A stretch of 64,000 bases of DNA. It comes from Planctomycetota bacterium. Lineage in GTDB: Bacteria > Planctomycetota > Phycisphaerae > Phycisphaerales > UBA1924. Within the stretch, counting starts at the first letter, position 1. Each line of letters begins with the position of its first letter. Both the position numbers and the translations under genes were made by a program. Where the stretch lies: NCBI GenBank assembly GCA_017303555.1, contig JAFLCN010000002.1, positions 1-64,000 of the forward strand, given 5' to 3'. The notes under the pieces were generated by a model. That model was given only the letters and a program-made list of their open reading frames with translations, did not search any database and was not told the DNA's origin. Shown in pieces: positions 17,320-26,001 of this stretch.

Positions 17320-18171
17320 ATGAGTCGCGGAATCGACGTTCGCCTGCCGCAGTTCAGGAAGCTTGGTGAGACTTCGCGCACGGATGCGTGGTGGGTTCAG
17401 CCGCTGCTGACTTTTCTGGGCCTGGGCGCGTTCATCGTGTATTCGACGTGGGCGGCGTTCCAAGGAAAGAACTTTTCGTACGACGGTGGAGGAGCCCACT
17501 TCCTCTCCCCGTTCTATTCGCCCCTGCTGTGGGATCCGCCGGGAATGCACACGGGGCACGCGTGGTTCGGTGAAGCGCCGAGCTGGCTGCTTTCAATTTG
17601 GCCAAGCTTCATCGTTTTTTCGCCGGCCCTCCTCATCCTTTGGGCGCCGGGCGGCTTCCGGTTCACGTGCTATTACTACCGCGGCGCGTACTACAAGGCG
17701 TTCTGGGCCGATCCGATGAATTGCTCCGTCGGCGAGCCCGGATTTCGGCAGGAGAGGTATCGGGGCGAGAAGAAGCTGCCGCTGATATTCCAGAACGTGC
17801 ACCGGTACTTCCTGTACCTGGCTCTGATATTCCTGGTGCTGCTCGCGTACGACGCCGTCATGTCGTACGTCTTCACGAATCCAGAGACGAAGCGCAACGG
17901 CTTTGGCATCGGCATCGGCTCGCTGGTGCTGACCATCAACCCGATCATGCTGGGCGGCTACACGCTCGGATGCCATTCCTTCCGCCACCTCATCGGCGGC
18001 CGCAAGGACGAACTCGGCGCAGGTGCCGGCAAAAAGGCGTATGACTGCGCTTCCTGCCTCAATCGAAGCCACATGCTCTGGGCATGGATGAGCCTGTTCT
18101 GGGTGGGCTTCACCGATTTCTATGTGCGCATGTGCGCGATGGGGTACTGGAGTGATTGGCGAATCGTTTGA
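17320..18171 (+). CDS. sdhC: Succinate dehydrogenase membrane (cytochrome b) subunit
   Basis: A 283-residue protein with about five hydrophobic segments (for example FLGLGAFIVYSTWAAF, WPSFIVFSPALLILW, YLALIFLVLLAYDAVMSYVF, and two near the C-terminus). Histidines in NVHRYF, GCHSFRHL and NRSHMLWAW could ligate heme. It precedes the flavoprotein and iron-sulfur genes of succinate dehydrogenase, which sets the identification; it is longer than the small SdhC/SdhD pair of proteobacteria and probably replaces both. GAGGAG precedes the ATG at 17320. The usual tight link to sdhA is broken by an inserted GxxExxY gene. Confidence 0.75.
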   Translation: MSRGIDVRLPQFRKLGETSRTDAWWVQPLLTFLGLGAFIVYSTWAAFQGKNFSYDGGGAHFLSPFYSPLLWDPPGMHTGHAWFGEAPSWLLSIWPSFIVFSPALLILWAPGGFRFTCYYYRGAYYKAFWADPMNCSVGEPGFRQERYRGEKKLPLIFQNVHRYFLYLALIFLVLLAYDAVMSYVFTNPETKRNGFGIGIGSLVLTINPIMLGGYTLGCHSFRHLIGGRKDELGAGAGKKAYDCASCLNRSHMLWAWMSLFWVGFTDFYVRMCAMGYWSDWRIV

Positions 18172-18179
18172 AGGCAATT

Positions 18180-18208
18180 TTCACCACAGAGTCGCAGAGA
18201 GCGCGGAG
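18180..18208. repeat. Left inverted repeat flanking the GxxExxY gene
   Basis: A 29-base sequence, TTCACCACAGAGTCGCAGAG plus nine bases, which matches the reverse complement of 18669-18697 at 26 of 29 positions. It starts nine bases after the sdhC stop. Confidence 0.8.
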
Positions 18209-18219
18209 AGGTCGAAGGC

Positions 18220-18696
18220 ATGGAATACGGGGATTGGGAAGCTGCCGAAGGCTTGGATGATCCGATCACGAAGCGAGTGATTGGGTGTGCGATTTCTGTG
18301 CACCGCAAGCTGGGGCCAGGACTTCTGGAATCTGCCTATCAGGTCTGCCTGGCCCACGAACTGAAGAAAGCGGGTATTCGCTTTGAGCGGGAGTTGCCTT
18401 TGGCCGTTCTCTACGACGGTGTCCGGCTTGACTGCGGGTACCGGCTCGATTTCTTAGTGGAGGATTCGGTCGTTCTCGAGATCAAATGCGTCGATGCCGT
18501 ACTGGATGTGCATCTCGCGCAGTTGCTCACGTACCTCAAGCTCTCGGGCAAGCAGCGCGGCTTGATCTTGAATTTCAACGTCGTGCTTCTGAAGGACGGG
18601 ATCTACAGGCGCGTTCTCACCGCTGAGGGTTCGTCGCGTTCGACAAGACTTTCCAACACAATTCTTCACTCCGCGTCCTCTGCGACTCTGCGGTGA
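18220..18696 (+). CDS. GxxExxY protein (PD-(D/E)XK-type domain) inserted in the sdh operon
   Basis: A 158-residue protein with the family signature GPGLLESAYQVCLAHEL, and a nuclease-like core with LDFLVEDSVVLEIK (D...ExK) followed by LLTYLKLSGKQRGLILNFN. GxxExxY proteins are common in environmental bacteria, are predicted PD-(D/E)XK nucleases and have no settled function. The gene sits between sdhC and sdhA and is flanked by a 29-bp inverted repeat. Its last nine residues (HSASSATLR) and stop codon lie inside the right-hand repeat. This cassette arrangement suggests it moved in as a unit. It has no metabolic link to succinate dehydrogenase. Confidence 0.88.
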   Translation: MEYGDWEAAEGLDDPITKRVIGCAISVHRKLGPGLLESAYQVCLAHELKKAGIRFERELPLAVLYDGVRLDCGYRLDFLVEDSVVLEIKCVDAVLDVHLAQLLTYLKLSGKQRGLILNFNVVLLKDGIYRRVLTAEGSSRSTRLSNTILHSASSATLR

Positions 18697-18697
18697 A
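18669..18697. repeat. Right inverted repeat flanking the GxxExxY gene
   Basis: CTCCGCGTCCTCTGCGACTC plus nine bases is the inverted counterpart of 18180-18208, with three mismatches in 29. It contains the GxxExxY stop codon and ends 22 bases before the sdhA start. Confidence 0.8.
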
Positions 18698-18719
18698 TAT
18701 TTTCCTGGAGCGAGCCGGA

Positions 18720-20531
18720 ATGTCGGATTATCAAACCCACGAACACGATGTACTTGTGATTGGCGCGGGCGGGGCCGGCCTTCGCGCCGCGATCGAAGCA
18801 TCGGCGAGCGGCGTTTCTGTCGGCCTCGTTTGCAAATCCCTGCTCGGCAAAGCACACACCGTCATGGCCGAAGGCGGCATGGCCGCGGCAATGGGCAACG
18901 TCGACGACCGCGACAACTGGAAGGTCCACTTCTCCGACACCATGCGCGGCGGCCAGTACCTCAACAACTGGGTCATGGCCGAGATCCACGCGAAAGAAGC
19001 GCCCGAGCGCGTGCGCGAGCTCGAAAAGTGGGGCGCTCTCTTCGATCGCACGAAGGACGGCCGAATTCTGCAGCGAAACTTCGGTGGCCATCGCTATCCG
19101 CGCCTCGCTCACGTCGGCGACCGCACCGGGCTCGAGATGATCCGCACGCTCCAGGATTACGGGATTCACCAGGGAATCACGGTCTACATGGAGCACACGA
19201 CGACGGCGCTTCTGAAAGATGGCGAACGTGTGGTCGGAGCGTTCGGCTATGACCGCGAGCGCGGGCGTTTCCGCGTATTCAAAGCAAAATCAATCGTCCT
19301 CGCGACCGGCGGCATCGGCCGCGCGTACAAGATCACCAGCAACTCGTGGGAATACACCGGCGACGGTCAGGCGCTCGCGTATTACGCCGGTGCCGATCTG
19401 ATGGACATGGAATTCATCCAGTTCCACCCAACAGGGATGGTCTGGCCTCCCAGCGTGCGCGGCATTCTCGTGACCGAAGGTGTCCGAGGCGAAGGCGGTC
19501 GCTTGCTCAACAACAAGGGCGAGCGCTTCATGTTCAACGACATCCCCGACCTCTATAAGAACCAGGTCGCAAAGGATGCCGAAGAAGGCTGGCGCTACGT
19601 CGAGGGCGACAAGAGCGCCAACCGGCCGCCGGAATTGCTGACGCGCGACCACGTCGCTCGCTGCATCAATCGCGAAGTCAAAGCCGGCCGCGGCAGTCCG
19701 CACGGCGGCGTCTACCTCGACATCGCGTGGATCAAGGAAAAGGTCTCTAGCGCTCAGGATCGCATCAAGAAAAAGCTGCCGAGCATGTATCACCAGTTCA
19801 AAGAGCTGGCGGGCGTCGACATCACGACTGAGCCGATGGAAGTTGGTCCAACAACCCACTACGTCATGGGCGGCGTGCGCGTCGATGGACTGACTCAGAT
19901 GTCGAACGTCCCCGGACTTTTCGCGGCGGGCGAAGTCGCAGCAGGGCTCCACGGGGCAAATCGGCTCGGTGGCAACTCGCTTTCAGATTTGCTCGTCTTC
20001 GGCAAGCGCGCGGGTCAGTACGCCGCGGAGTTCGCAAAGAAGTACGGCTCCGGCAGCATCGACGAAGACCAGGTGAAGGTCGCTGCCAAGAAAGCGCTTG
20101 AACCCTTCGACCGGCCGAACGGCGAAAACCCCTACATCGTGCAGCACGCCCTGCAGGAGATGATGCAGGACAAAGTGGGCATCGTCCGCACCGAAGCAGA
20201 CATGGCCGCGGCATTGGATGGTCTCGCCGTCCTCAAGAAGCGTGCCGCGGGCGTCGGAATCGACGGCAACCGTGAGTACAACCCCGGCTGGCACACGGCT
20301 CTTGATCTCGACAATCTGCTGATTTGCTCGGAGGCGGCGACGCGCAGCGCGATCGACCGACGCGAAAGCCGGGGCGGGCACTTCCGCGACGACCATTCCG
20401 AGAAGAAGAAGGAATTTTCGGAGCACAACACCGTCATTCGGCGCGCGCCAGATGGCGGCATGCAGCTCCGCCGAGAGGCGATTCCTCCCCTCCGCGACGA
20501 CTTGAAGCAAGTGATCGAAGAGAACAAGTAG
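18720..20531 (+). CDS. sdhA: Succinate dehydrogenase / fumarate reductase flavoprotein subunit
   Basis: A 603-residue FAD protein that oxidises succinate to fumarate at the membrane. It has the dinucleotide fold DVLVIGAGGAGLRAA at the N-terminus and the flavin-linking histidine H46 in KAHTVMAEGG. FIQFHPTGM and RGEGGRLLNNKGERFM contribute to the active site, and HGANRLGGNSLSDLLVFG is the C-terminal FAD motif. The ATG at 18720 has GGAG nine bases upstream; the in-frame GTG at 18693 lies in the inverted repeat and is less likely. sdhB follows after 67 bp. Confidence 0.95.
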   Translation: MSDYQTHEHDVLVIGAGGAGLRAAIEASASGVSVGLVCKSLLGKAHTVMAEGGMAAAMGNVDDRDNWKVHFSDTMRGGQYLNNWVMAEIHAKEAPERVRELEKWGALFDRTKDGRILQRNFGGHRYPRLAHVGDRTGLEMIRTLQDYGIHQGITVYMEHTTTALLKDGERVVGAFGYDRERGRFRVFKAKSIVLATGGIGRAYKITSNSWEYTGDGQALAYYAGADLMDMEFIQFHPTGMVWPPSVRGILVTEGVRGEGGRLLNNKGERFMFNDIPDLYKNQVAKDAEEGWRYVEGDKSANRPPELLTRDHVARCINREVKAGRGSPHGGVYLDIAWIKEKVSSAQDRIKKKLPSMYHQFKELAGVDITTEPMEVGPTTHYVMGGVRVDGLTQMSNVPGLFAAGEVAAGLHGANRLGGNSLSDLLVFGKRAGQYAAEFAKKYGSGSIDEDQVKVAAKKALEPFDRPNGENPYIVQHALQEMMQDKVGIVRTEADMAAALDGLAVLKKRAAGVGIDGNREYNPGWHTALDLDNLLICSEAATRSAIDRRESRGGHFRDDHSEKKKEFSEHNTVIRRAPDGGMQLRREAIPPLRDDLKQVIEENK

Positions 20532-20598
20532 CGGATCAGACCAGAAACGCCGAGATCGAACGCGATCGGACCGAGCGCCTCCAAGCAGGAAGGTACGA

Positions 20599-21345
20599 AT
20601 GCAGAAAGCGATGTTCCGAGTCTGGAAGGGTCAGGGTGAGCAGGCCGGTTTCAAGGACTACCACACCGAAGTCGGCGACGGCATGGTCGTGCTTGATGCG
20701 ATCCACCAGATTCAGGCCGAGTCGGAGCCGACCTTGGCGTGCCGCTGGAACTGCAAGGCCGGAAAGTGCGGCTCGTGCTCGGCCGAGGTGAACGGCAAGC
20801 CACGCCTCATGTGCATGACAAGGCTCGACACGCTCGACCTTTCGATGCCCGTCATCATCGAACCGATGAAGTCGTTCCCGCACATGAAGGACCTCGTGAC
20901 GGACGTCTCGTGGAATTACGAGGTCAAGAAGCGGATCAAGCCGTTCCGGCCCCGCAAGCCCGACGCGCCGGACGGAACATGGCGCATTCAGCAGTCGGAT
21001 GTCGACCGCGTGCAGGAATTCCGCAAGTGCATCGAGTGCTTTCTCTGCCAGAACGTGTGCCATGTGCTGCGGGATCATCACAAGCACGATGAGTTCGCGG
21101 GTCCGAGGCACTTTGTGTACACCGCCGCACTCGAAATGCATCCCCTCGATACCGAAGACCGCACGGCGTACCTGAAGGACGAAGAAGGCCTCGGCTACTG
21201 CAACATCACCAAGTGCTGCACCAAGGTCTGTCCGGAACACATCACGATTACCGATAACGCGATCATTCCGCTGAAGGAGCGGGTGGTGGATGAGTTCTAC
21301 GACCCGCTGACAAAGCTGTTCCGCATGTTCAAGCCCAAGCATTAA
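20599..21345 (+). CDS. sdhB: Succinate dehydrogenase iron-sulfur subunit
   Basis: A 248-residue electron-transfer subunit. The N-terminal ferredoxin-like domain has the 2Fe-2S cysteines C52, C57, C60 and C72 (CKAGKCGSC...C). The C-terminal domain carries CIECFLCQNVC and CNITKCCTKVCP for the 4Fe-4S and 3Fe-4S clusters. It passes electrons from SdhA to the membrane subunit. AGGAAGG precedes the ATG. A small tetratricopeptide-like gene follows and may belong to the same transcript. Confidence 0.95.
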   Translation: MQKAMFRVWKGQGEQAGFKDYHTEVGDGMVVLDAIHQIQAESEPTLACRWNCKAGKCGSCSAEVNGKPRLMCMTRLDTLDLSMPVIIEPMKSFPHMKDLVTDVSWNYEVKKRIKPFRPRKPDAPDGTWRIQQSDVDRVQEFRKCIECFLCQNVCHVLRDHHKHDEFAGPRHFVYTAALEMHPLDTEDRTAYLKDEEGLGYCNITKCCTKVCPEHITITDNAIIPLKERVVDEFYDPLTKLFRMFKPKH

Positions 21346-21406
21346 AGACGCTTCCAAGTCGGTCGTTGCAACGAGTCACTTCTCGGTGAACTGGACAGGA
21401 GCCGTT

Positions 21407-21925
21407 ATGACCGCATTTGAGTTGAAGCCGATTGCGAAGGAATCGATTTCGCGGGCGATCGCCAAGGCGGAGCGGTATCGACTTCTGAACGAACCGCGCG
21501 AGGCCGAGAGCATCTGCCGCGATGTGTTGGATGCCGACCCCGAGAATCAGGATGCCATGATCGCGCTGATCCTGGCGCAGTCGGATCGCTTCGGCTCACC
21601 GAAGACGAGCCCCGACGAGGCACGCGCGCTCTCGGGCAGGCTCAAGGGCGAGTTCGAACGCCTGTATTACTGCGGCATGATCGAGGAACGCTGGGCCAAG
21701 GCGCTCTTTGACTCTGGCTATCCCAGCGAAACAGTCTTCGAGTTGCTGCGCGCCGCGATGGAGTATTTCGAAAAGGCCGACAAGGTCGCAAGTTCCGCGA
21801 ACGACGACGCGGTGCTTCGCTGGAACGCATGCGTGCGGTTCATCGAACGCGAAAACATCTGTCCCGCCGGAGCCGCGGAACCGCTGGACGAAGAAGAGTT
21901 CGACGACGAAGTGCCGTCGCGCTGA
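21407..21925 (+). CDS. Small TPR-like helical protein, function unknown
   Basis: A 172-residue soluble protein with no recognised catalytic motif. Residues about 10-50 (ISRAIAKAERYRLLNEPREAESICRDVLDADPENQDAMIALILAQ) read as one to two tetratricopeptide repeats, and the C-terminus is very acidic (EPLDEEEFDDEVPSR). The ATG at 21407 has AGGAG just upstream; a GTG at 21386 is the alternative. Its position 61 bp after sdhB suggests co-expression with succinate dehydrogenase, but an assembly role would be speculation. Confidence 0.65.
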   Translation: MTAFELKPIAKESISRAIAKAERYRLLNEPREAESICRDVLDADPENQDAMIALILAQSDRFGSPKTSPDEARALSGRLKGEFERLYYCGMIEERWAKALFDSGYPSETVFELLRAAMEYFEKADKVASSANDDAVLRWNACVRFIERENICPAGAAEPLDEEEFDDEVPSR

Positions 21926-21934
21926 CGGCGAGTC

Positions 21935-22387
21935 CTAGCCAACCCGAGGCGAAATCGCATCGACTTTGGAAAGCCGCCGCAGGTGTCGCTCCTCGCGGCT
22001 GTATTCCGCCACCAGAAACGTCTGCACCACATCCCACGCGTTCTCAACGCCCGTCGTGCGCCCACCCAAGCAGATCATGTTCATGTGATCATCTTCCACG
22101 CCCTGCTTCGCGGAAAAGTGATCGTGGATGAGCGAGGCGCGAACGCCCGGCACCTTGTTCGCGCAGATCGATGCACCAACGCCGCTTCCGCAGATCGCGA
22201 TGCCCCGTTCGACAGCGCCCGAGGCAACCGCCCGCGAAAGCGGAATAACGTAATCGGGGTAGTCGTCCGCAGGATTGCTGCGATCGTCGCCGAAGTCCGT
22301 GACCTTGTGCCCCGCTTTCTCGAGGCGCGACGCAAGTTCATGCTTCAGCTCGAACCCGCCGTGATCTGCCGCGATCCCGATCTTCAT
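21935..22387 (-). CDS. rpiB: Ribose 5-phosphate isomerase B (RpiB/LacAB family)
   Basis: A 150-residue sugar-phosphate isomerase converting ribulose 5-phosphate and ribose 5-phosphate. Family motifs are MKIGIAADHGGFELK, DYPDYVIPLSRAVASG, and the phosphate-binding ICGSGVGASICANKVPGVRA, then HMNMICLGGRTTG. The start at 22387 gives the canonical N-terminus; four extra residues upstream are not needed. It lies just downstream of pgi on the same strand, forming a pentose-phosphate/glycolysis cluster with transaldolase. Confidence 0.92.
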   Translation of the reverse strand: MKIGIAADHGGFELKHELASRLEKAGHKVTDFGDDRSNPADDYPDYVIPLSRAVASGAVERGIAICGSGVGASICANKVPGVRASLIHDHFSAKQGVEDDHMNMICLGGRTTGVENAWDVVQTFLVAEYSREERHLRRLSKVDAISPRVG

Positions 22388-22400
22388 GCACCTCTCCAAC

Positions 22401-24035
22401 TCAGCGCCGGCCAGCGCGATACCGGCGAATCAAATTGGATGTAGAGCTGTCGTGCGCAAGATTGGGTTCAGCCGGCGCCTCGAGCTCCGGAATGATCTTC
22501 TGCGCAAGCGCCTTGCCCAGTTCCACGCCCCATTGATCGAAGCTATCGATATTCCAGATTGCACCCTGCACGAACACGCTGTGCTCGTAGAGCGCAACCA
22601 AAGCGCCGAGCACGCCCGGCGTGAGCCGATCCGCGAAGATCATGTTCGAAGGACGATTGCCTTCAAAGACGCGGTGGGGGACAAGCGCTTCGGCCGTTCC
22701 TTCCTTGCGAACTTCATCGGCGGTCTTCCCGAATGCAAGCGCCTCGGCCTGCGCCAGCACATTGGCGATCAGGATGTCGTGATGACGGCCGAGCGGTGTC
22801 AATGCGTGGTTGAACGCGAGGAAATCACAAGGAATCAACCGCGTGCCCTGGTGGATCAACTGGTAGAACGAGTGCTGCCCGTTGGTGCCGGGTTCGCCCC
22901 AATACACCGCACCTGTGAGGTAATCGACAGTCTTCCCCGCGAGCGTCACGTGCTTGCCGTTGCTCTCCATCGTGAGCTGCTGCAGGTACGCCGGGAAGCG
23001 CTTGAGGTATTGCTCGTACGGCAGCACCGCGATGGTCTCGGACTTGAAGAAGTCGGAGTACCAGAGCGCGAGCAGCCCCATGATCACCGGGAGATTCTTC
23101 TGAAACGGAGTCGTCCGGAAGTGCTCATCCATCGTGTGGAAGCCGTCGAGCATCTCGCGGAAACCAGCGTGGCCCACAGCAAGCATGGTTGAAAGCCCGA
23201 TCGCCGAATCCATCGAGTAGCGGCCGCCAACCCAATCCCAGAACTCGAACATGTTCGCCGTGTCGATGCCGAACTCCGACACCTTCTTCGCATTCGTCGA
23301 AACGGCGACAAAGTGCTTCGCCACCGCCTTCGCATCGCCGCCGAGACCCTTCAGCAGCCAGTCCCGCGCGCTCTGCGCGTTTGTCATCGTCTCCAGCGTG
23401 GTGAACGTCTTCGACGAGATGATGAACAGCGTCTCGCTCGGATCGAGATCGTGCGTGGCTTCGACAAAGTCGATTCCGTCCACGTTGCTGACGAAGCGGA
23501 ACGTCATATTTCGGTCGGTGTAGTGCCGAAGCGCCTCGTAGGCCATCACCGGGCCGAGGTCCGATCCGCCAATGCCGACATTGACAATATTCTTGATCCG
23601 CTTGCCCGTGTGGCCCTTCCACTCGCCCTTCCGCACTCGATCGCAGAATGCGCCCATCTTGTCGAGCACCGCATGCACCTGCGGCACGACATTCTCCCCA
23701 TCGACCATGATCGTCGCGCCACGCGGAAGCCGCAGCGCAGTATGCAGCACCGCGCGATTCTCCGTGATGTTGATCTTGTCACCCCGGAACATCGCGTCGA
23801 TCTTGCCGCGAAGCCCGGCCTCATCCGCGAGCTTCACCAGCAGCCCGAGCGTGTCGTCGTGGATGCGGTTCTTGGAGTAATCAAGGAAGAGGCCCGCGCC
23901 CTCGGCGGTCATCTTCGTGCCGCGCTGCGGGTCCTGCGCAAAGAGCTGGCGCAGGTGCGAGTCACGGACCTTGGCATAGTGGTCACCGAGCGCACGCCAC
24001 GAGGGCGTGGAAGTCAGGTCTTGGGCTGCAGGCAT
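22401..24035 (-). CDS. pgi: Glucose-6-phosphate isomerase
   Basis: A 544-residue protein of full family length, interconverting glucose 6-phosphate and fructose 6-phosphate. Recognisable segments are [20 protein letters not shown] (phosphate binding), [22 protein letters not shown]-like [15 protein letters not shown], and the C-terminal [15 protein letters not shown] signature. CGGAGTGATCG precedes the ATG. It is 13 bp upstream of rpiB and 66 bp downstream of tal, so the three genes probably form one transcript. Confidence 0.95.
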   Translation of the reverse strand: MPAAQDLTSTPSWRALGDHYAKVRDSHLRQLFAQDPQRGTKMTAEGAGLFLDYSKNRIHDDTLGLLVKLADEAGLRGKIDAMFRGDKINITENRAVLHTALRLPRGATIMVDGENVVPQVHAVLDKMGAFCDRVRKGEWKGHTGKRIKNIVNVGIGGSDLGPVMAYEALRHYTDRNMTFRFVSNVDGIDFVEATHDLDPSETLFIISSKTFTTLETMTNAQSARDWLLKGLGGDAKAVAKHFVAVSTNAKKVSEFGIDTANMFEFWDWVGGRYSMDSAIGLSTMLAVGHAGFREMLDGFHTMDEHFRTTPFQKNLPVIMGLLALWYSDFFKSETIAVLPYEQYLKRFPAYLQQLTMESNGKHVTLAGKTVDYLTGAVYWGEPGTNGQHSFYQLIHQGTRLIPCDFLAFNHALTPLGRHHDILIANVLAQAEALAFGKTADEVRKEGTAEALVPHRVFEGNRPSNMIFADRLTPGVLGALVALYEHSVFVQGAIWNIDSFDQWGVELGKALAQKIIPELEAPAEPNLAHDSSTSNLIRRYRAGRR

Positions 24036-24101
24036 CGATCACTCCGGAGAATGTTCGTGGTGGGGGGGTGCGGGGTGGGGGGTGGGGGACAGGGAAGAAA
24101 C

Positions 24102-25196
24102 TCAGGCGACACCGGCGGGGGACTTGCCTCCACGGACTTTCTCCGCGAGGCCGCCCATCAGCGATTCCCAGCTCTTGACAAACGATGCTGCGCCGTCGGT
24201 CTGGAGCTTGGTGGCAAGCTGATCGAGATCGACGCCGGCTTTGGTGAACTGAGCGAGCACGTCCTCGCCGTTGCCACCATTTGCCGGAATCGGTTCGCCA
24301 ACTTCGCCGTGATCGGCAAACGCCTTGAGCGTCGCTTCGGGCATGGTGTTGACGGTGAACGGCGAAGCCAGCCCCTTGATGTAGAGAATGTCCGACGCCT
24401 TCGGGTCCTTCGTTCCAGTGCTTGCCCAAAGCAGCCGCTGCGGCCGCGCACCGTAATTGCACATCCGCTGCCACGCCTGTGAATTCAGCAGATCGCGGTA
24501 CGCCTTATAGATGCGCAGCCCGATCGCGAGGCCGAGCTTGTTGTTCAGCTCCGCCGGAACCTTGCCCGCAACGGCGCCATCCCAGCGGCTGATGAAGACC
24601 GACGCAACCGATTCAACCCGCGGATTCAGTCCCGCCTTGATGCGTCGTTCGATGCCGCGCTGATACGCCTGTGCCGCGGCAACATACTGCTCGCGTGAGA
24701 ACAAAAGCGTCACGTTCACCGGCACACCCGCGAAGATCGCTTCTTCGATGGCAGGCAGGCCTTCCTTCGTCCCCGGGATCTTGATGTACAGGTTCGGGCG
24801 ATTCGCCTTCGCGTGCAGCATCTTCGCCGCCGCGATCGTTCCCGCAGTGTCGAAGGCCAGCTTGGGCGAGACTTCCAGCGAGACGAATCCGTCCAGCGCG
24901 TTGGTCTTGTCGTAAATGGGCTTGAAGAGGTCCGCCGCGGCAGTCAGATCTTCGATCGCAAGATCAAAGAACAGCGGCTCATCCGACTTGCCCTCGCGCA
25001 CCTTCTTCTGGATCGAGTCGTCGTAGAGCGAGCTGTTCTTGAACGCGTGCTCGAAGATCGTCGGATTCGAGGTCAGCCCCGTGACCGACCATTCGTTGAT
25101 GTACTTGGCAAGCGTCCCGCTCTTCAGCAGGTCGCGCGTGATGTTGTCGAGCCAAAGGCTCTGTCCAATGTCTCTGAGTTTGGCCGTGGCGTTCAT
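24102..25196 (-). CDS. tal: Transaldolase
   Basis: A 364-residue protein of the long bacterial transaldolase group (TalB/Tal-Pgi type). The Schiff-base lysine is K139 in LYIKIPGTKEG. VTGLTSNPTIFEHAFKNS, NVTLLFSREQY and RLLWASTGTKDP are typical of the family. It transfers a dihydroxyacetone unit between sugar phosphates in the pentose-phosphate pathway. GGAGGTACCCC precedes the ATG. It is the first gene of the tal-pgi-rpiB set. Confidence 0.95.
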   Translation of the reverse strand: MNATAKLRDIGQSLWLDNITRDLLKSGTLAKYINEWSVTGLTSNPTIFEHAFKNSSLYDDSIQKKVREGKSDEPLFFDLAIEDLTAAADLFKPIYDKTNALDGFVSLEVSPKLAFDTAGTIAAAKMLHAKANRPNLYIKIPGTKEGLPAIEEAIFAGVPVNVTLLFSREQYVAAAQAYQRGIERRIKAGLNPRVESVASVFISRWDGAVAGKVPAELNNKLGLAIGLRIYKAYRDLLNSQAWQRMCNYGARPQRLLWASTGTKDPKASDILYIKGLASPFTVNTMPEATLKAFADHGEVGEPIPANGGNGEDVLAQFTKAGVDLDQLATKLQTDGAASFVKSWESLMGGLAEKVRGGKSPAGVA

Positions 25197-25228
25197 GGGG
25201 TACCTCCGTGCGTGGGTTCGCCGGCTAG

Positions 25229-25234
25229 AGCGTA
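25229..25234 (-). promoter_or_regulatory. Candidate -10 element for tal-pgi-rpiB
   Basis: On the minus strand this reads GGTACGCT, about 33 bases upstream of the transaldolase start. It fits the TAYGCT pattern seen at other genes here. Confidence 0.35.
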
Positions 25235-25296
25235 CCGCCTCCGGCGGGGCCGGGGTTTGGCGGTACCGGACGTGGTTCGGATTGCGTCATCAAATG

Positions 25297-25893
25297 TCAC
25301 CGAGGCAGACTCCCGGTGTCGTTCCAGAGCGACAAGGCGGGGTGCTGCAAGTCGTGCTCGTAGCTGAGGATGCTCAGGCTCGTCGTGCCCAAGAGCAAGA
25401 ACGCGGCCATCGGATCGGGCCGCGAATCCAGCCATCTTGAGGCGAGCACCCGAAGGAAGTGGCCGCTCGAGAAAAGCAGGATGCGTCCTCCGAAGCCGCG
25501 GATCTTGTGGATCACCCGGTCGGCACGCGAGGAGATGTCGGCAACACTTTCGCCGCCGGGGCATCCGTCACGGAACAGGTTCCAACCGGGTGCGAGAGCC
25601 CGAATCTCGACCGACTTCAGCCCTTCGTACTTGCCGTAGTCCCATTCCACCAGGTCGCGATCGATCTCGGCGCGGTCACCAAATCCGGCAAGGCGGCAGG
25701 TCTCCGAGGCCCTTCTGAGCGGGCTGGTGAACACTCGGTCGAATGTCGCTCCCTTGAGCCGCTCGCCCAAACCGCGAGCGGCCTGAACGCCCCGCTCCGT
25801 GAGGTTGAGATCGGTCAGTCCGGTGTGCCGCCCGCTCAAGCTCCACTCCGTTTCGCCGTGTCGGGCGAGGAACACACTGGGCAGATCGCTCAT
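25297..25893 (-). CDS. Histidine phosphatase family protein (phosphoglycerate mutase-like)
   Basis: A 198-residue protein with the catalytic motif LARHGETEWSLSGRHTGLTD at the N-terminus, FTSPLRRASETCRLAGF, a DYGKYEGL loop and the second histidine in ILLFSSGHFLRVLA. Cofactor-independent members hydrolyse sugar phosphates, phosphoserine or alpha-ribazole phosphate; the substrate cannot be told from sequence. The ATG at 25893 stands seven bases after a TAGAAT hexamer, so its transcript may be leaderless. It is 100 bp upstream of transaldolase. Confidence 0.88.
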   Translation of the reverse strand: MSDLPSVFLARHGETEWSLSGRHTGLTDLNLTERGVQAARGLGERLKGATFDRVFTSPLRRASETCRLAGFGDRAEIDRDLVEWDYGKYEGLKSVEIRALAPGWNLFRDGCPGGESVADISSRADRVIHKIRGFGGRILLFSSGHFLRVLASRWLDSRPDPMAAFLLLGTTSLSILSYEHDLQHPALSLWNDTGSLPR

Positions 25894-25900
25894 GGACTGG

Positions 25901-25906
25901 ATTCTA
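25901..25906 (-). promoter_or_regulatory. Candidate -10 element (TGGTAGAAT) for the histidine phosphatase
   Basis: On the minus strand an extended -10, TGGTAGAAT, ends seven bases before the ATG at 25893. No Shine-Dalgarno sequence fits in between. Confidence 0.45.
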
Positions 25907-25908
25907 CC

Positions 25909-25964
25909 AAAAATGCACCACGCACAACTGCAGCCTCGAGGGGGACTGCCGTTGTGCGTCGTGC
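25909..25964 (-). terminator. Rho-independent terminator of the dockerin-bearing DNRLRE gene
   Basis: A 19-bp inverted repeat (25915-25933 and 25946-25964, two mismatches) around a 12-nt loop is followed on the minus strand by a run of five T. It lies downstream of the 26002 gene and just before the histidine phosphatase gene. Confidence 0.75.
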
Positions 25965-26001
25965 GGGGTGGCAGGAGTTGGAATGAGCCGGAACGGTCTG
26001 T

